64,000 bases of DNA, from NCBI GenBank assembly GCA_035048485.1, contig CM068583.1:22667341-22731340 (forward strand), given 5' to 3'. The stretch is from Pteria penguin. Its lineage: Eukaryota > Mollusca > Bivalvia > Pterioida > Pteriidae. Positions 25,301 to 37,424 of this stretch are shown here, in pieces. A program made the translations under genes and the position numbers. Position 1 is the first letter of the stretch, and every line of letters starts with the position of its first letter. The notes below the pieces were generated by a model that did no database searches, was not told the origin of the DNA, and worked only from the letters and a program-made list of their open reading frames with translations.

Positions 25301-28300
25301 GAAGTAATCTCTATATATTGATGATAGTCTTTAAAAAAATCAAGTCCAGCGGGGAATCTCTTGGCAATACATGACTGGTCCTTTACGTTTTCCATCTCAC
25401 ATTTCTTCCCAAAACAGGGACTTGTCAGCAATTCATATGACATTGATTGATAGACAGATTGTTTTACATCATTCCACAATTCGTTCATGTATATAGGGAC
25501 AGCATCTGTCTGATGCATTGCATAGAAATTAACATCTTTGCAATGGTCCCATCTAGAGCAGTGATGAATCTTTTACGTGCCAAATTAGCCATGACACAAG
25601 ACCTCGGTTTTCACGATCTCACACTGGTGTACCACAACTGTAGTCAAACGTGATTTCCAGATGAGCATCTAATCCACATCCGCCCAGATAATATAAATTA
25701 AATGACCTTATTCACTGGTTGGTAGATTGAATCATATGTAGTCATGGAGACTTGACTGCCCAATGGAAACTTTAGACTGATTGACTGAATACTGTTTTAT
25801 GTCACTCCACGATAATTTCACGTATATGTTGACGACATTTGCCTGATGCATTGCATAGAAATTTAGACCTTTGCAATGAACCCACCTGAAGCAGTGAGGG
25901 ATCTTATATGTACCACGCCTACTGTGACATGGGACCTCCGTTTTTACTGTCACATCCAAAAGACAGAACACCGGTAAGGCCCAGGCTTGGAGTCGAACTC
26001 GGGACCTCTTGATCATGAGCCGAGAACCTTATCCACTAGACCACACCAGCTTAACTTTAAACAATGCCATGTCACAATAAGCTCTTGCATCCATAACAAC
26101 TTCAACTGCACCAATTTAGTCTATTGTGCAGTGTTAATTTTTATCTATTGATTATCATCATAGTGAAATGAAATACTGTGGATTTTATAATTGGAGAAAA
26201 ACCAACAAATGAATTACAAATAAGGATAGTTATTCATCAATACCATAAGCTTTGTTGGAAATGAAATGACTGTTTGTGAGATTTCTTTTTTTGTGACTTA
26301 CAAGGAAGTTCCATTTTTATGAGGAACTTATTCATCAAGAGGGAAACAGGAGCCTGATGTCTGGTTATTCCGACAGGAAGATCCAAGAATCTTGCCAGAT
26401 TACTGGTCACATCTAAAAATCTGGATATCTTTGGTTTCTAGAAACATAATCAGATAGAAAATAATAATAAAGACAAGCAATAATAATTTGAAGTGACACA
26501 CTGAATAAAAGGTAATTAAAGGTGACTTTTTCTGTGGAGCCAATAATGTTTTGATAAATTTTCAGGAACATTTATAAATTTACAAATAATATTTTGATTA
26601 ATGAATTTAAATTCATAATCTCAATAAAATGATTAAAGCATTTAAGATGTATGTACATGTATATGTACAACATTTTGGTCAATTCACCATCACATATATA
26701 TTTTGCTTACACTGAATGAAGTATACCTACAAATGAGCAACATGAGCCAAATGTATTCCAATCATATACACTGAACTTCATGTCTGCAGGCAGCAATTTG
26801 GTAGCTTTGTAGTATGGAATCTTACACTCAGACACCCATCTGAAATTTAATGAAATATTAGCTAAAACTAAGAAAAATACTGGAGGTTATATTACTTTTG
26901 TAGCACCATTGTCAGTATTAACAGTATTGATTATGACCTTCCTCTCTATAGAAGCTGAGTTTGTAGAAGATGACCGATCCCATCAGAAGCTCCTTTTTGT
27001 TTGTAGTTTAAAGTCAAAGGGTGCTCAATCTTAACCTCATTTGAAAACCGTAATTTATGGATTATAGGTCGACATTTCAATGCTAGAAGAAGTCTCCTTG
27101 ACTTATACAGTGCTGCCACTTGAATATGGCATAAATTATGACTTGACTTTTGCACTAAATTGGTGAAGGGAAGCAAGGATCAAAATGCTATTATTGATAT
27201 TTGTTTGTGGGAAAAAAATAAATTATCTGTTCAAAGGAATTACTGCATGTTTAATCCTTTGGATATATTTCTGACTGATAATTGTAATCATATCTATACA
27301 TGATATTATCTTTCCATAATAACTTTTATTATTATTACTGTGGTGTATACTAATAAATATTGTATTGTATATGTGAATTCCAGCTTAAGTCTCTTTATTT
27401 GGTTAACACAAAGAAACCAATGATAAATGTTTGCCACTAATATTTCTTGTTTTTTGCTTGTACATTATATAAGTGACAAAAACTTGACTCTGATGCAATG
27501 GTATCACATGTTCATGTTGATAAATTCACCTGAGTGAGTTAAATCACAGATAATGCTATTACACCAGGAAGCATATTTGTGAGTATTCTATCTATAAGGT
27601 GACAGCTGATATCACAGGTAATCCAAAATGCAATAACTGTCCATTACAATAATAGAGATCATACTGACTACTGAAAGTCAATGTACTTTCCTTTAATTGC
27701 AATAAAAAGGTTCGAAACCTAACATAAATAAGTAGTCCAACTACATAATACTGCCCTTATACAAGTATGGTAGCTCTTTGACTTATACACCTGATTTCAA
27801 GCCGCTCATTCTATACATCGAATTGACTTATAGTCTGAAATACAATTGGTCTTGCAAGTGAAGCATGCATACCAATTATCATGTCTCAAATTACTTTAAA
27901 GCTACAGGCAAAATGAAGTTTGTGACAAAATAAAAATATGGCCACTGATCTCTAAATCAAGGCATATCAAAATGAACAGAAAGGAACATAAAAGTGACTG
28001 CCTAGAACAGGTGGCTGTTATGATAGGTGTGTCTGTAACTTCTGTGAATTATGGATCTTACAATGTCTGAAAGGAGAATTACAAAATTACTCACTGTACA
28101 ATGTCTAATGGAGATTTACGTACCGTACTATGTCTGATGTAAAATTATGTACCGTACAATGTCTGATGTAGAATTACATAACGTACAATGTCTGATGTAA
28201 AATTACGTACTGTACAATGTCTGATGAAGAATTACGTACCGTACAATGTCTGATGTAAAATTACGTACTGTACAATGTCTGATGTAAAATTACTTACCGT

Positions 28301-31300
28301 ACAATGTCTGATGTAAAATTACGTACCATACAATGTCTGATGTAGAATTACATAACGTACAATGTCTGATGTAAAATTATGTACCGTACAATATCTGATG
28401 GAGAATTACATACCACAGAATGTCTGATAGAGAATTACGTACCGTACAATGTCTGATGTAAAATTACGTACCGTACAATTTCTGATGTAGAATTACATAC
28501 CATACAACGTCTGATGGAGAATTACATACCAAAGAATGTCTGATGAAGAATTATGTATTGCATAATGTCTGATGGAGAATTACTGATGTACAATGTCTAA
28601 TGTAAAATAACATAATGTACGATGTCTGATGGAGAATTACTGACCGTACAATGTCTGATGGAGAAACCATACTCTTGCAGTAAATCAAGCCAATGTAGCA
28701 GAAACATAATGTCTTCAACATGAACATACTTTTAACCTGAAAAAGAGGAATGTAAATATGTAAAACAGGATAGAAAGTGATAAATTACTTTGAGAAACAT
28801 GAAGTGAAGAAAGGATTGTATTGCTCCTTTGAATATTCGTTTTACTGTAGTTTTGTGTTATCTTTATATACATCAATAAAATAAAGTAAGTTGGTGGTCA
28901 TTCTTCGCAATACCCCCCCCCCCCCCTGCCCCCTTTTTTTACTTTTATAATATACACTGCACTGCATAAGTACCCTCTCATTTTTTGCTGCAGTTAAATA
29001 CAACAAAAATCATTTCTAAATATAATGGTTGATGATTATAATTAATGATGATTAAAATTGAAAACAGCAATTTTTGAAATGCAGATCAAAGGTCACAGTC
29101 AAGGCTACAAGGTTAATAAATAAGTGGAGTGGAGTATGCATGCCAAATATGAAGTCTCTATCTCTTACGGTTCAAAAGTTATGGTAAATAGGGTAAATTT
29201 TGAAATGTAGGTCAAAGAAAATGGTCAAAGTCACAAGGTCAATGACCTTGGTGTAATTTGAAAAGGTCTTTATTAGTGGAGTATGCATGCCAAATAAGTA
29301 GTCTCTATCTCGCAGATCAAAAGTTATGGAAAAGGTTAAAGCTGATAACAGACAGACAGACAGACAAACAGGTCAAAAACAATATGTCCCCGATCTATTA
29401 ATCTGGGGAAATATAAATACCAAGAACACATACTTTTCATTGCAACATTATACAAATTTTAAGTTGGCTATATCATTAATTTTTGCTGCTGCATCAGGAT
29501 TCATGCACACAAAGGGTGACATACAATGCCACAATGATGGAAGAGAACACAGGACCTACAAACTGTTGCTAAGTATATTGGTGGCCCTTCCTACTTGTCC
29601 TGAACTGAGATGGTACCTTACTATATGAGATCAGAGGCTACAGTGAGTTCCAGTGCAGCATTTTAGTCCACTCACCCATGGAAGTCCAAACTGCTTAATG
29701 TTCCATTGAATCCATGAAAAGTCCATTAACAAGCTAAATAAAACTTTGAATTACATCATAATAGACTTGTAACTAAATCTATTTCATAAATTATTTCAAA
29801 TGTCAAACCACAGTGTAATAATTTCTACAAACCTCAGAATATTTCTTATCTCCCTTCATGTTTCTTGCCCCATCTTCGACTCGTGTTTGCGTCCTTCCTT
29901 TGCTTTCTCCTTGGTAATCACTTCTTTCACCACCATCTGCCGCTTCCTCCTCCACTGGATATTCCTCATCCTCACTTACTGGGTTATCCTCATCATAGAA
30001 TTCCTCTCCCATCAACGAAGCTTGCAAATCCTGTTTGTTCTTAAACGAAGAAATATCTTGAAATCAACTACTTTCCGTAAAAAAAACCCACAAAAAACAC
30101 CGAAAGAAGGGAGTGGCTGATTATCATCATTTATTGCTATATGTTGGTAGGTCTCTCTAAGCTAGAGCAATAAGCCATATTTTACTGACGCTACTTATCT
30201 CTGTCTCCAGACAATCTGGCTTCTTTAACTTCTATACACTGGCTGCCACCATAAAGGTGACATGATCCTGATATGATATTTTACAGTTAAAATTCACATT
30301 TATGCATTGTTGGCAATACATGCTCAATTTTGATTCTCTTAAGAAGAACTGAGACCTAGAGTGAGTTTCTAATGATGATGCTGAACAAATGTTTTGGTTT
30401 CCTCAGCAGCAGCAGCATTTTGACAATTTTAACTTACAATAAATCTAAACTAAAGTAATTTAACATTGAGTGTGAAAAAATAAAAAATAAAAAATTGGAT
30501 ACTCTCTGACTGGCATTATTATACACTGGTCTGTTTATAAGGATGATAAGTCTGATAACTGAAACATTGAAGTTTCAAAACCCGAACTTAAATTAATTCT
30601 GTCACTTAATATCAACTAAATTATTTTTCAATTAATCTTTAAAGAGGTCTTCTATTTTTCAAATTGTTTATGATCTGAACAAATTAAACAAAATTCTTTC
30701 ATATATAAAATAGATATACAATGACAATTTTGAAGAGGATTAACAAATATGTTTTACAATTATTTATGAAATGAGCTAATGTTTTATGTGAAAGGGATTT
30801 TAAGAATTTCTTCACGTGAAACTCCTAAAAGCAAAATGGGTAGCAGTGTTTATTTTTCTTCAAATCAGATACATTATAAGGACCCTTCCCAATGGAAATT
30901 TCATTGATTTTTCCCCAAATTTCTCAAATTTTTTCTCAAACATTGATCTTTCAGCATTATGCAAATGGAATAAAAATTCCCAACTGAAATGGTACAGGGA
31001 CCTTTAAAAACAAAAACAAAAAAGCACTGGGCAGATCAAACCTTACATGGTCACTGATCTTCAGACATTAGGCAAGACAACAGATGTCTTAACAATAGAC
31101 TCTCATCAAGAGTTTTTCCGATCTTTTTACAGAGAATCATACTAACATGTTTCCCATCAGGAGGAAATCCATGATTTTTTCTCCAGGTCTCTCTGAATTC
31201 CTTGGAATCTATCTGTGGATTACTGATGGTACCAGGATACTTTTCCCTAAAAAATAAATGCTTCAATCAATCATATCCTTTACCTTAAAAAAAATCAAAC

Positions 31301-34300
31301 GCTTCTCAAGTTTAACAAGTTTGACATTTTTAAGCAGTTGTTATGTTTCATTGATAATGTTAGTCTATTGACCCAAATATTCTCTACAATTTTTAATAAA
31401 TTCATGATTCAGTAATAAACTTTATATCTGTGTTCATATCTCTAAACCATTAACTATACGAAAAGAGAAACCACACAAACCAATTCTTCCAGAAGGAAGG
31501 CCATATATAAGTAAAAAGATTTAAAATTCAATTTATCAACATTTTTAGCCACTTGGCCTGTATCAAGTGAAAAGAAGGATATTGCTATAAATGCTTTGAA
31601 CAAAATATTAGTACAAGTTCAATTTTTGAATTGATTCTTGAATTTATGCTGATACTTTTTAAGTTTGGATGTATTGTACAAAGCTTTAATACTGACATGG
31701 TCATTTTCTCTTGACAAAGGCAAAGAGGCCAAAACTTTGTGATATAAGTGCTTAGTCTTCTTATTTATAATAAAAGAGAACTGAAATCATTTGTTAATTT
31801 ACCGATGTCTCTGTAAGTAAACAATATCAAGGTTTTCGGGAAATGCTACTCCAGTTTTGTGCAGAAAATTGCACCATAATCTAAACACTACATCCTGTAA
31901 AAAACGAGAATGCAGCTGTTATCAATTTCCAAGTATATCATATATCTGTCTCAAAATGTAATTCTCAGTTTGCAATAACATGCATCGATCACTATTACAT
32001 GGTTATTTTTCTCTATGGTGAAGGTAACAAGAATGTCCAGGAAGAGTCACCATCTTCATCAGATATACTGACAGTTCTTACCAATAGTGCTGACCAGAAA
32101 ATGAAGGGTTTTCATAGAAGAGAGAGAGACTGAAATAAATTCAAGTGAGTTGCATTAGACACCTTGGCCACTATGGTCAATGCATTTGTAGATATAGCTA
32201 GTGGAAGGTGTGAATCATTTTTACATGTGTTACAGTATAAGGTAGATACTAGTCATTTTCTTATCCATTATTACAGAAAAAACACATGTGTATTAGCCAA
32301 ACTACTCAGCCATTTTTGGTGCCAAATCTGGATTTTTACTAGTAAATATGTGGTGAAAGGGGGGGGGGGAGCCCTGGGTCCCCTCTAAGTCCACCACTGA
32401 AAAGCACACTAAGGTCACCACATCAGAATCTTTTGTATCAATGGAAAGATTCTGTCATAGGAAAAACTTGTGTAAAATATCAAAGCTTAATCTATGCAGA
32501 CAGATGGACAGACGGAAAGACAGAGGAGATAAATGCTATGTCCCCAGATCACGCTGATCAGGAGTCTAAAAATGTATTACGTCTATGCTAATAGTTTACA
32601 TGGTCTCAGAAAGTGGAATCTGGCTTAAAGTTTATAGTAAAAGTCACGTAACCATATACATTGAAGATAGAATTAAAACAAAAGTATGAATGTAATTTGT
32701 ACATTTATGTTTGGCAGCAGTTTTCCAGTTTACTTCTAGCTGCATGGCTATGTATAATGATCTCATTCTATCATGTGTCTGTAATTGTATGGTTGATTTA
32801 GGTGCTCATTCACAGTACAACATATTTACATATTTATAGTGAATCACTACGGAACTGTAAAGTTGTCCATGCTATAAAGAGTTTGTTATATGCATATAAT
32901 GAATTTTACTGATGAATGAAAAATACTTTGTATAAACAATACTTCGTATAAACAAGAGATACCACTCCCTGGTATATAGCTACCTGCATTCCCCCTCAGG
33001 TTGATACAGTAACCTTTTGTTTAAAAATATGTTCTTTCTAGTTGTGCAGTTTTAAAGTACTTGAAACAATCTACAAGTAACCAAAAAAGCAATTGTCAAG
33101 ATATACCACACGTCCGGATTTACCTTCCAGACCACTAACTTGTTGGAAATCCAGTGATTCTATAGAAATATTAATACCTTCAGTTTTGGATCTGCCCCTA
33201 ATTTTATAAAGGTTTTCACTTGTTCCAGAAGTATGATCTGAAATGCCTCATAGGTATGCCAAGGTCGTCCTTTATCTAAAACTAAGGATTTAATACAAAT
33301 TACTCAGAAAGACTACAGAGAAAACTTGAGAATTATATATGTTTTCTGCACCATGAAAAATGTATTTATTCCAAAACAAAAAGACAATTTGTTGATACTT
33401 TATATAAGAAAAACTATCAAAATTTTCTAGATCTGTATTAAATATTTTAAACATGACTGTATACCTGTTACAGTTTTGATATCTTAGGATGAATTTCAGT
33501 ATCAGAGTTTTAAAATTGTTGAAAAGAAATGGTTAAATTTATGCAAATATTCTGATGATTGAATTCTCAATAAAATAAAATTCATAATAGTTTCAAAATT
33601 AATTCTTGGTCTTCATTTTATTATTACCATATAAATGTACTATGAAATTTCATCCTGAAACAGAAATCTTTGAAATGATTTCAATTTTTGATAATACTTA
33701 TACATGTGTAACAATTTGAAGACTATTTAGATATATATATATATATACTGTACCCTCTTTCTCTTTTTTGTGTGATGATTTGACCTTCACCTGTAACCTC
33801 ACATTAAAGTTTGTAACATATTCGCTGTCTTCTTCCTCTACTCTGATATCCTAAAATATTATTTTGGCATTAAAGATTACAAAAACATTAAAAGTGATAA
33901 AATATATCCTAACTTATAAATTAAATAAAAGTGGTTTTTACCCAAGATATATCACAAATGCAACTTTATTTTGATATATTCTGAATCATTATAAAGATAA
34001 AACTAAGATGAAATTGAGCAGCATCTAAATTTAAAACAAAAAAGTTAAATTTAGTTTTACCTTTTATATTTTCTATGAAATAAGGAAGGCACATACTACT
34101 CATCTGAACAACTTGAGGACATGAGAAACTTGGAAATTATAAGAATGTTCTCAAATAAGAGTCTCCTTTTTAGAAATTTTATTTCAAACTGAACCAAAAG
34201 AGAATGCTATTATTCTAAAACATTTTCATATATTGTGAAAATAAATAAAAACCTCCTGAAAATGTGTAGAAATGACAAAGTAATAAAGAGTCAAAACTTA

Positions 34301-35961
34301 ATTTTGGAACTGAACCTAAAACAACAATTCTTATGAAATCTTTATAGATCACTCTGATGCATTCTGTTTGTTGATCTATGCAGTCAATCTAAAGATGTTT
34401 GTAAAATGAGAATATCCCCAGGAGCAAATTGCTCCTCCCTGGATCCATCCTTTGATGGATCCAGCAGAAAAATATCAATACTTTTAGGGGATGTTGAATA
34501 CTTCATCAATACCAAGTTTCATCAAAATCTCTTCATTGCATGTAATTCTGAAGGAGAAGTTCATAAAAGCTTACTGTCCGTGCCACTCACTTTGTAAATC
34601 GAAAAATCTGGATTTTCACTTATTAATCTTTAAAATAGTTTTACAAAATTAATATCAATCAACAGATCTTGTATAGTCGTAACTTCTGGTGTATGTTATA
34701 TGTTTCTACAAAGAAGCATTCGTATTTTATAGGGAAAAATCATTTTAGATAGGGCGTTTTCTATGTTAATTCTGACGTGACGTAGCCGATGTTTAACATT
34801 GAGTCTATGGAAAACTTGGCGACGTCACGTCAAAATTTAACATGGAAATCGCCCTATCTAAAATGGATTTTTTTCTATAAAATATGAACGCTTCTTCATA
34901 CAAACATATAGCATACACCAAAAATTACGACTAAACAAGATATATCGAATGGTTTTGCCTTTTTGAAGTTATTCTGAAGATGAATAACTGAAAATCCAGA
35001 TTTTCCAGTTTCCAGAGTGAGTGGCGCGGACAGTAGTATTTCATTATTACATTTCCACAGCATTATAACATCAACAACAACAACAACATTCCCCCAACCC
35101 TTCCAACTCTTCTTTTTTGAATCTTAAGAGAATTGCAATAACTCCTAGAATTTACCTTTTTTGTATACCATTTCTTTCAATTTACATTTATTTCAACAGA
35201 AACAGTTAAAATACATAAAATTAAGGCATTATAAGTAACCTACAAGGAGAAAAAATCCCGGCTAAAAATCATCTGAAAATGGGCAAAAATGACAAAGTCC
35301 AAAAAAGAATTAATAACAAAAACATTAAAAAATTGGATTTCTACAGTAATCAAAAGAAAATCAACAACACTTTTTAAGACATCCTTCTAGATCACTCTAA
35401 CGCATTTGGAATTTTGATGTATGAAGCCAGTGTGATGAGGCTTGGCAAAGGAGAGTACCCTCTGTGGCCTATGTCACTCTGCCATGGATCCATCCCTTGA
35501 TGGATCTGGCTAAAATTTAACAACATTTCATCTCTACCAAGTTCTCAAGAAGAAGTAGAAAGTATAAAAGATTTATGTCAGATAAACAGATGAACACCAG
35601 ACAAAGAACGATCACAATCAGTTTGGGTCCAAAGTCGAAGGAGCTACTATGGCTTGATTGAGCTATTTTCTCTTGTTCTGGATATATCCAGTACATCCTG
35701 ATATGAACATAGACCAGATCAGGATATCAGTTTCCAGATCAGGCAAATAATTATAGCCTGATCAGGATATACATTCTATAACCAGATCAACTTTGGACCC
35801 AACCTGACTCATTTGAGCCTAAGTAGGCTCAAGCGAGCTAGAAATACTTGAAATCTGGACTGATATCTTCTAATTACCTGAGACTGTGTAAGGCAAGTTG
35901 TACAAAAGAAATGACCATCACTTTCATCAAATTCATCTCCATGACATACCTCACAAAACAT
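19322..35961 (-). CDS. TAF1B: TAF1B, RNA polymerase I SL1/TIF-IB subunit
   Basis: TAF1B bridges SL1 and RNA polymerase I at rRNA gene promoters and has a TFIIB-like architecture. Coding exons, in order on the minus strand: 35972-35878, 33850-33754, 33275-33178, 31894-31803, 31246-about 31055, 30030-about 29833, 29733-29676, 28736-28645, 26839-26731, 26437-26302, 25036-24865, 24566-24520, 23689-23602, 21975-21893, 21371-21276 and 19776-19322. Most join in consistent phase. The joins around exons 5/6 and 6/7 do not fit, so a small exon or another splice site is missing there. Diagnostic parts are an N-terminal zinc ribbon (C-x2-C-x13-C-x2-C, in CEVCHGDEFDESDGHFFCTTC minus its last residue), GRPWHTYEAFQIILLEQV, an acidic linker (VSEDEEYPVEEEAA), WVSECKIPYYKATKLLP, and IILTIQLLFALDDYTEK. 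The ATG at 35961 is chosen because it lies just before the ribbon. Length is about 698 residues, against roughly 590 in human, and the extra is in the linker and C terminus. Confidence 0.92.
19887..19954. repeat. Inverted repeat in the last TAF1B intron
   Basis: GTAATAAAACACAAACACTCAG minus two bases at the left pairs with CTGAGTGTATGTGTTTTATT at the right around a short AT-rich loop. Confidence 0.75.
20200..20400. repeat. 24-bp tandem repeat
   Basis: About eight copies of a unit like ACAAACAGACAGACCAAAAA with small variations. The same words occur singly at 29345-29385, suggesting that a dispersed repeat seeded the array. It lies in the last TAF1B intron. Confidence 0.9.
20427..21113. repeat. 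46-bp tandem repeat, about 15 copies
   Basis: The unit holds TTCTGACTTTAATTCATTG and ATGATGCTTATAAAATAG. The copies differ at one to three positions, and a two-unit pattern of variants recurs, which suggests growth by multi-unit duplication. It lies in the last TAF1B intron. Confidence 0.95.
23364..23441. mobile_element. 78-bp foldback element with 9-10 bp target duplication
   Basis: The arms run from CATCGTGTGAACCCCCGTCT to its inverse counterpart ending GGTTCACATGATG. The exact direct repeat GCATAGTGTC flanks it (23354-23363 and 23442-23451). The terminal bases match the element at 9570-9640, so the two are one family. It lies in a TAF1B intron. Confidence 0.9.
25480..25680 (-). mobile_element. 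SINE family B fragment
   Basis: Contains the body words of family B (ACCTCGGTTTTCACGATCTC, 'gcatctgtctgatgcattgcatagaaatt') without an intact tRNA-like head. It lies directly before a fuller copy at 25772. Confidence 0.6.
25772..26050 (-). mobile_element. SINE family B, nearly full length
   Basis: Runs from the 'gactgattgactgaatactg' tail to the tRNA-like head (AGCTGGTGTGGTCTAGTGGA on the minus strand, with a B box GAGTTCGACTCC). It lies in the TAF1B intron between exons 25036 and 26302. Confidence 0.8.
28060..28665. repeat. 29-bp minisatellite made of a TAF1B splice-donor region
   Basis: About 21 copies of a 29-bp unit. The outermost copy (28645-28665) is the end of the TAF1B exon itself. 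On the minus strand each unit reads roughly CATCAGACATTGTACG, then GTACGTAATTTTA. The first 17 bases equal the exon end, which encodes PSDIVR, and the other 12 equal the start of the intron. Individual copies have GTACGT, GTAAGT, GTATGT, GTGAGT or GTCAGT at the donor position. Confidence 0.93.
28905..28926. repeat. C homopolymer tract
   Basis: An almost pure run of C in a TAF1B intron. Confidence 0.9.
29040..29390. repeat. Dispersed repeat with TGACC-type words
   Basis: Two imperfect copies of a roughly 130-base stretch carrying 'gcatgccaaatatgaagtctctatctct' (written in parts in the text) and 'caaggtcaatgacc' occur in tandem, ending in a GACA microsatellite and 'aacaatatgtcccc'. The same phrases recur at 45360-45540 and 51300-51480. 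Confidence 0.6.
32285..32400. mobile_element. Truncated copy of the CAGTGGCGGAT element
   Basis: Shares 'tgtgtattagccaaactactcagcc' and 'ggatttttactagtaaatatgtgg' with 3690-3760, including the position of the G run, and ends in 'ccaccactg'. It lies in a TAF1B intron. Confidence 0.75.
34574..35033. mobile_element. 460-bp palindromic MITE with TA target duplication
   Basis: The ends CTGTCCGTGCCACTCAC and GTGAGTGGCGCGGACAG are inverse complements with one mismatch. TA flanks both ends (34572-34573 and 35034-35035). Inner arms also pair (TTTTAGATAGGGCG with CGCCCTATCTAAAA), so almost the whole element can fold on itself. TA duplication is the mark of Tc1/mariner-type transposition. It lies in the first TAF1B intron seen. 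Confidence 0.9.
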
Positions 35962-36292
35962 GCTCTTGATTCCTATATAATTATAGAATGGTATAAGAGT
36001 ATCAAGTAGAATATATATGCACGTACTTGACTGTTTATTCTAGGTAGTAAGCAATGTTTAATTTTATACTTTGTGACCATATGGTGGTAGAATAGTAAGC
36101 AATGTAATTAAAGCCTTTAAACCTACTCACAGTAAGACTGGGACAAATACCTCCATTGCAAAATGGTACACTGCAATTTGGCAAGATAACTTTGAGTATA
36201 TGCAAACTGTTTAGTTTGAAATGGCTGTTTTAAAGTAATAGAGAACTACCCCCCTTTATTTTGTAAGGCTATCTATTTGATAATATGTATAC

Positions 36293-36323
<31 letters not shown>

Positions 36324-37009
36324 CATGGAAGTTTTGTGAGAAAATGGCTTGATAAAATGAATAATTAGGGATTTTTAAAATTAGCCTAACAGGTGATTGT
36401 GACTGTCATTCCATTTATTGAGTGCAATGACCAAGTTTCGTTCGGAAAAATTTTCCCCCACAAAATGTTTGTAAACATATGCCCTCACATGGGCTTAATA
36501 TATAGCAGCAACAAAGTTTTCCTAAATTATAAGTTTTTTGGGCCATAACTCCTATAAATATTATCAGTGGTGACCTTGCCTTTTGACATATTGACATTCA
36601 AATCTATAAGGCGTCCTTCCCTATTGATAAAATTTTAAATTACCTCTGTTTAAAAGAACTTGAGCTGTAAAATATGTGAAATATAATCAAATTCTGATGA
36701 GCAGTTAATGATGTTTGATAATACATGAAAATCACCTAGAAACCAATAATTTCAGTCCTTCCTATCAGCTGTGATCTTGACCTTTGACCTTTTGACCCCA
36801 AAATCAATAGGATTCTTCCTCTCGTGATAAGTAAACACAGACTTCTTGAAAACTTTTGAAACCTATCAGACATTCAGTCTGACAAATTGATGAATCTTGT
36901 CAGACCAAACAAAATTTTGTCAGACCGAATTTTTTTTTTCACAATATTTAAAGGAGATAGTGAAATACATTATGAAGTTGAACACAAGTGGAGTCAAATG
37001 CCTTTGAAT

Positions 37010-37201
37010 TTAATCATACTCCATTTCATATTCATTTTCTCGAATTATCAATTCCATTTGCTTATCATTTTCGTCCTCGGATTGTTCATTGTCACTTTCA
37101 CTCTCATCATCATAATCATCAACATCACTCCACTTGTCCTGCTCCACATTTTCATCCGTCCTAACGGCCCTATCTTCTCCCAGCTGCTCTTCTTCTCGCA
37201 T
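37010..37201 (-). CDS. Unassigned acidic open frame
   Basis: A 63-residue frame on the minus strand, about 45% Asp/Glu (for example DDYDDESESDNEQSEDEND). It lies upstream of the first recognised TAF1B exon and downstream of a second short frame (37424-37269). An acceptor-like TTGCAG sits just before it. It could be an exon of a longer TAF1B 5' region, part of another gene, or a remnant. Its phase does not fit either neighbour as I read them. I do not recognise the product. Confidence 0.25.
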   Translation of the reverse strand: MREEEQLGEDRAVRTDENVEQDKWSDVDDYDDESESDNEQSEDENDKQMELIIRENEYEMEYD

Positions 37202-37268
37202 CTCATCTGCAACATCTCCAGTTCATTCTCATCCTCATCCCCCTTTCATCATCATGCATCAGCCATGG

Positions 37269-37424
37269 TCACCCTGCTTTCCAGTTCTCTTTAAACGATC
37301 GTACTCTATTATCCTCATACTTTAAATTTTTTGCGGTCGTTTCGACATTACTAGGAACTGTATATTTTCGCTTTCTTCCCGGTTTTGCCAATGCTACATA
37401 TTTTATGGGCCAGGACGCGGCCAT
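37269..37424 (-). CDS. Unassigned 51-residue open frame
   Basis: A minus-strand frame starts at AAAATGGCC, a good initiation context that also resembles a YY1 site in a small CpG-richer patch. It encodes MAASWPIKYVALAKPGRKRK and onward to KENWKAG before TGA. The 'EDNRVRSFKENW' stretch is weakly reminiscent of the N termini of ZBED/hAT-derived proteins. It may be the true first exon of a minus-strand gene (its GCAGG|GTGACC end could be a donor) or a retained transposase fragment. Confidence 0.25.
   Translation of the reverse strand: MAASWPIKYVALAKPGRKRKYTVPSNVETTAKNLKYEDNRVRSFKENWKAG

Noticed and set aside
28060..28665. CRISPR-like array
   Set aside because: The repeats are contiguous with no unique spacers, and the context is a eukaryotic intron.
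29800..30120. 106-residue plus-strand frame
   Set aside because: It is the complement of the acidic TAF1B exon at 30030-29833.
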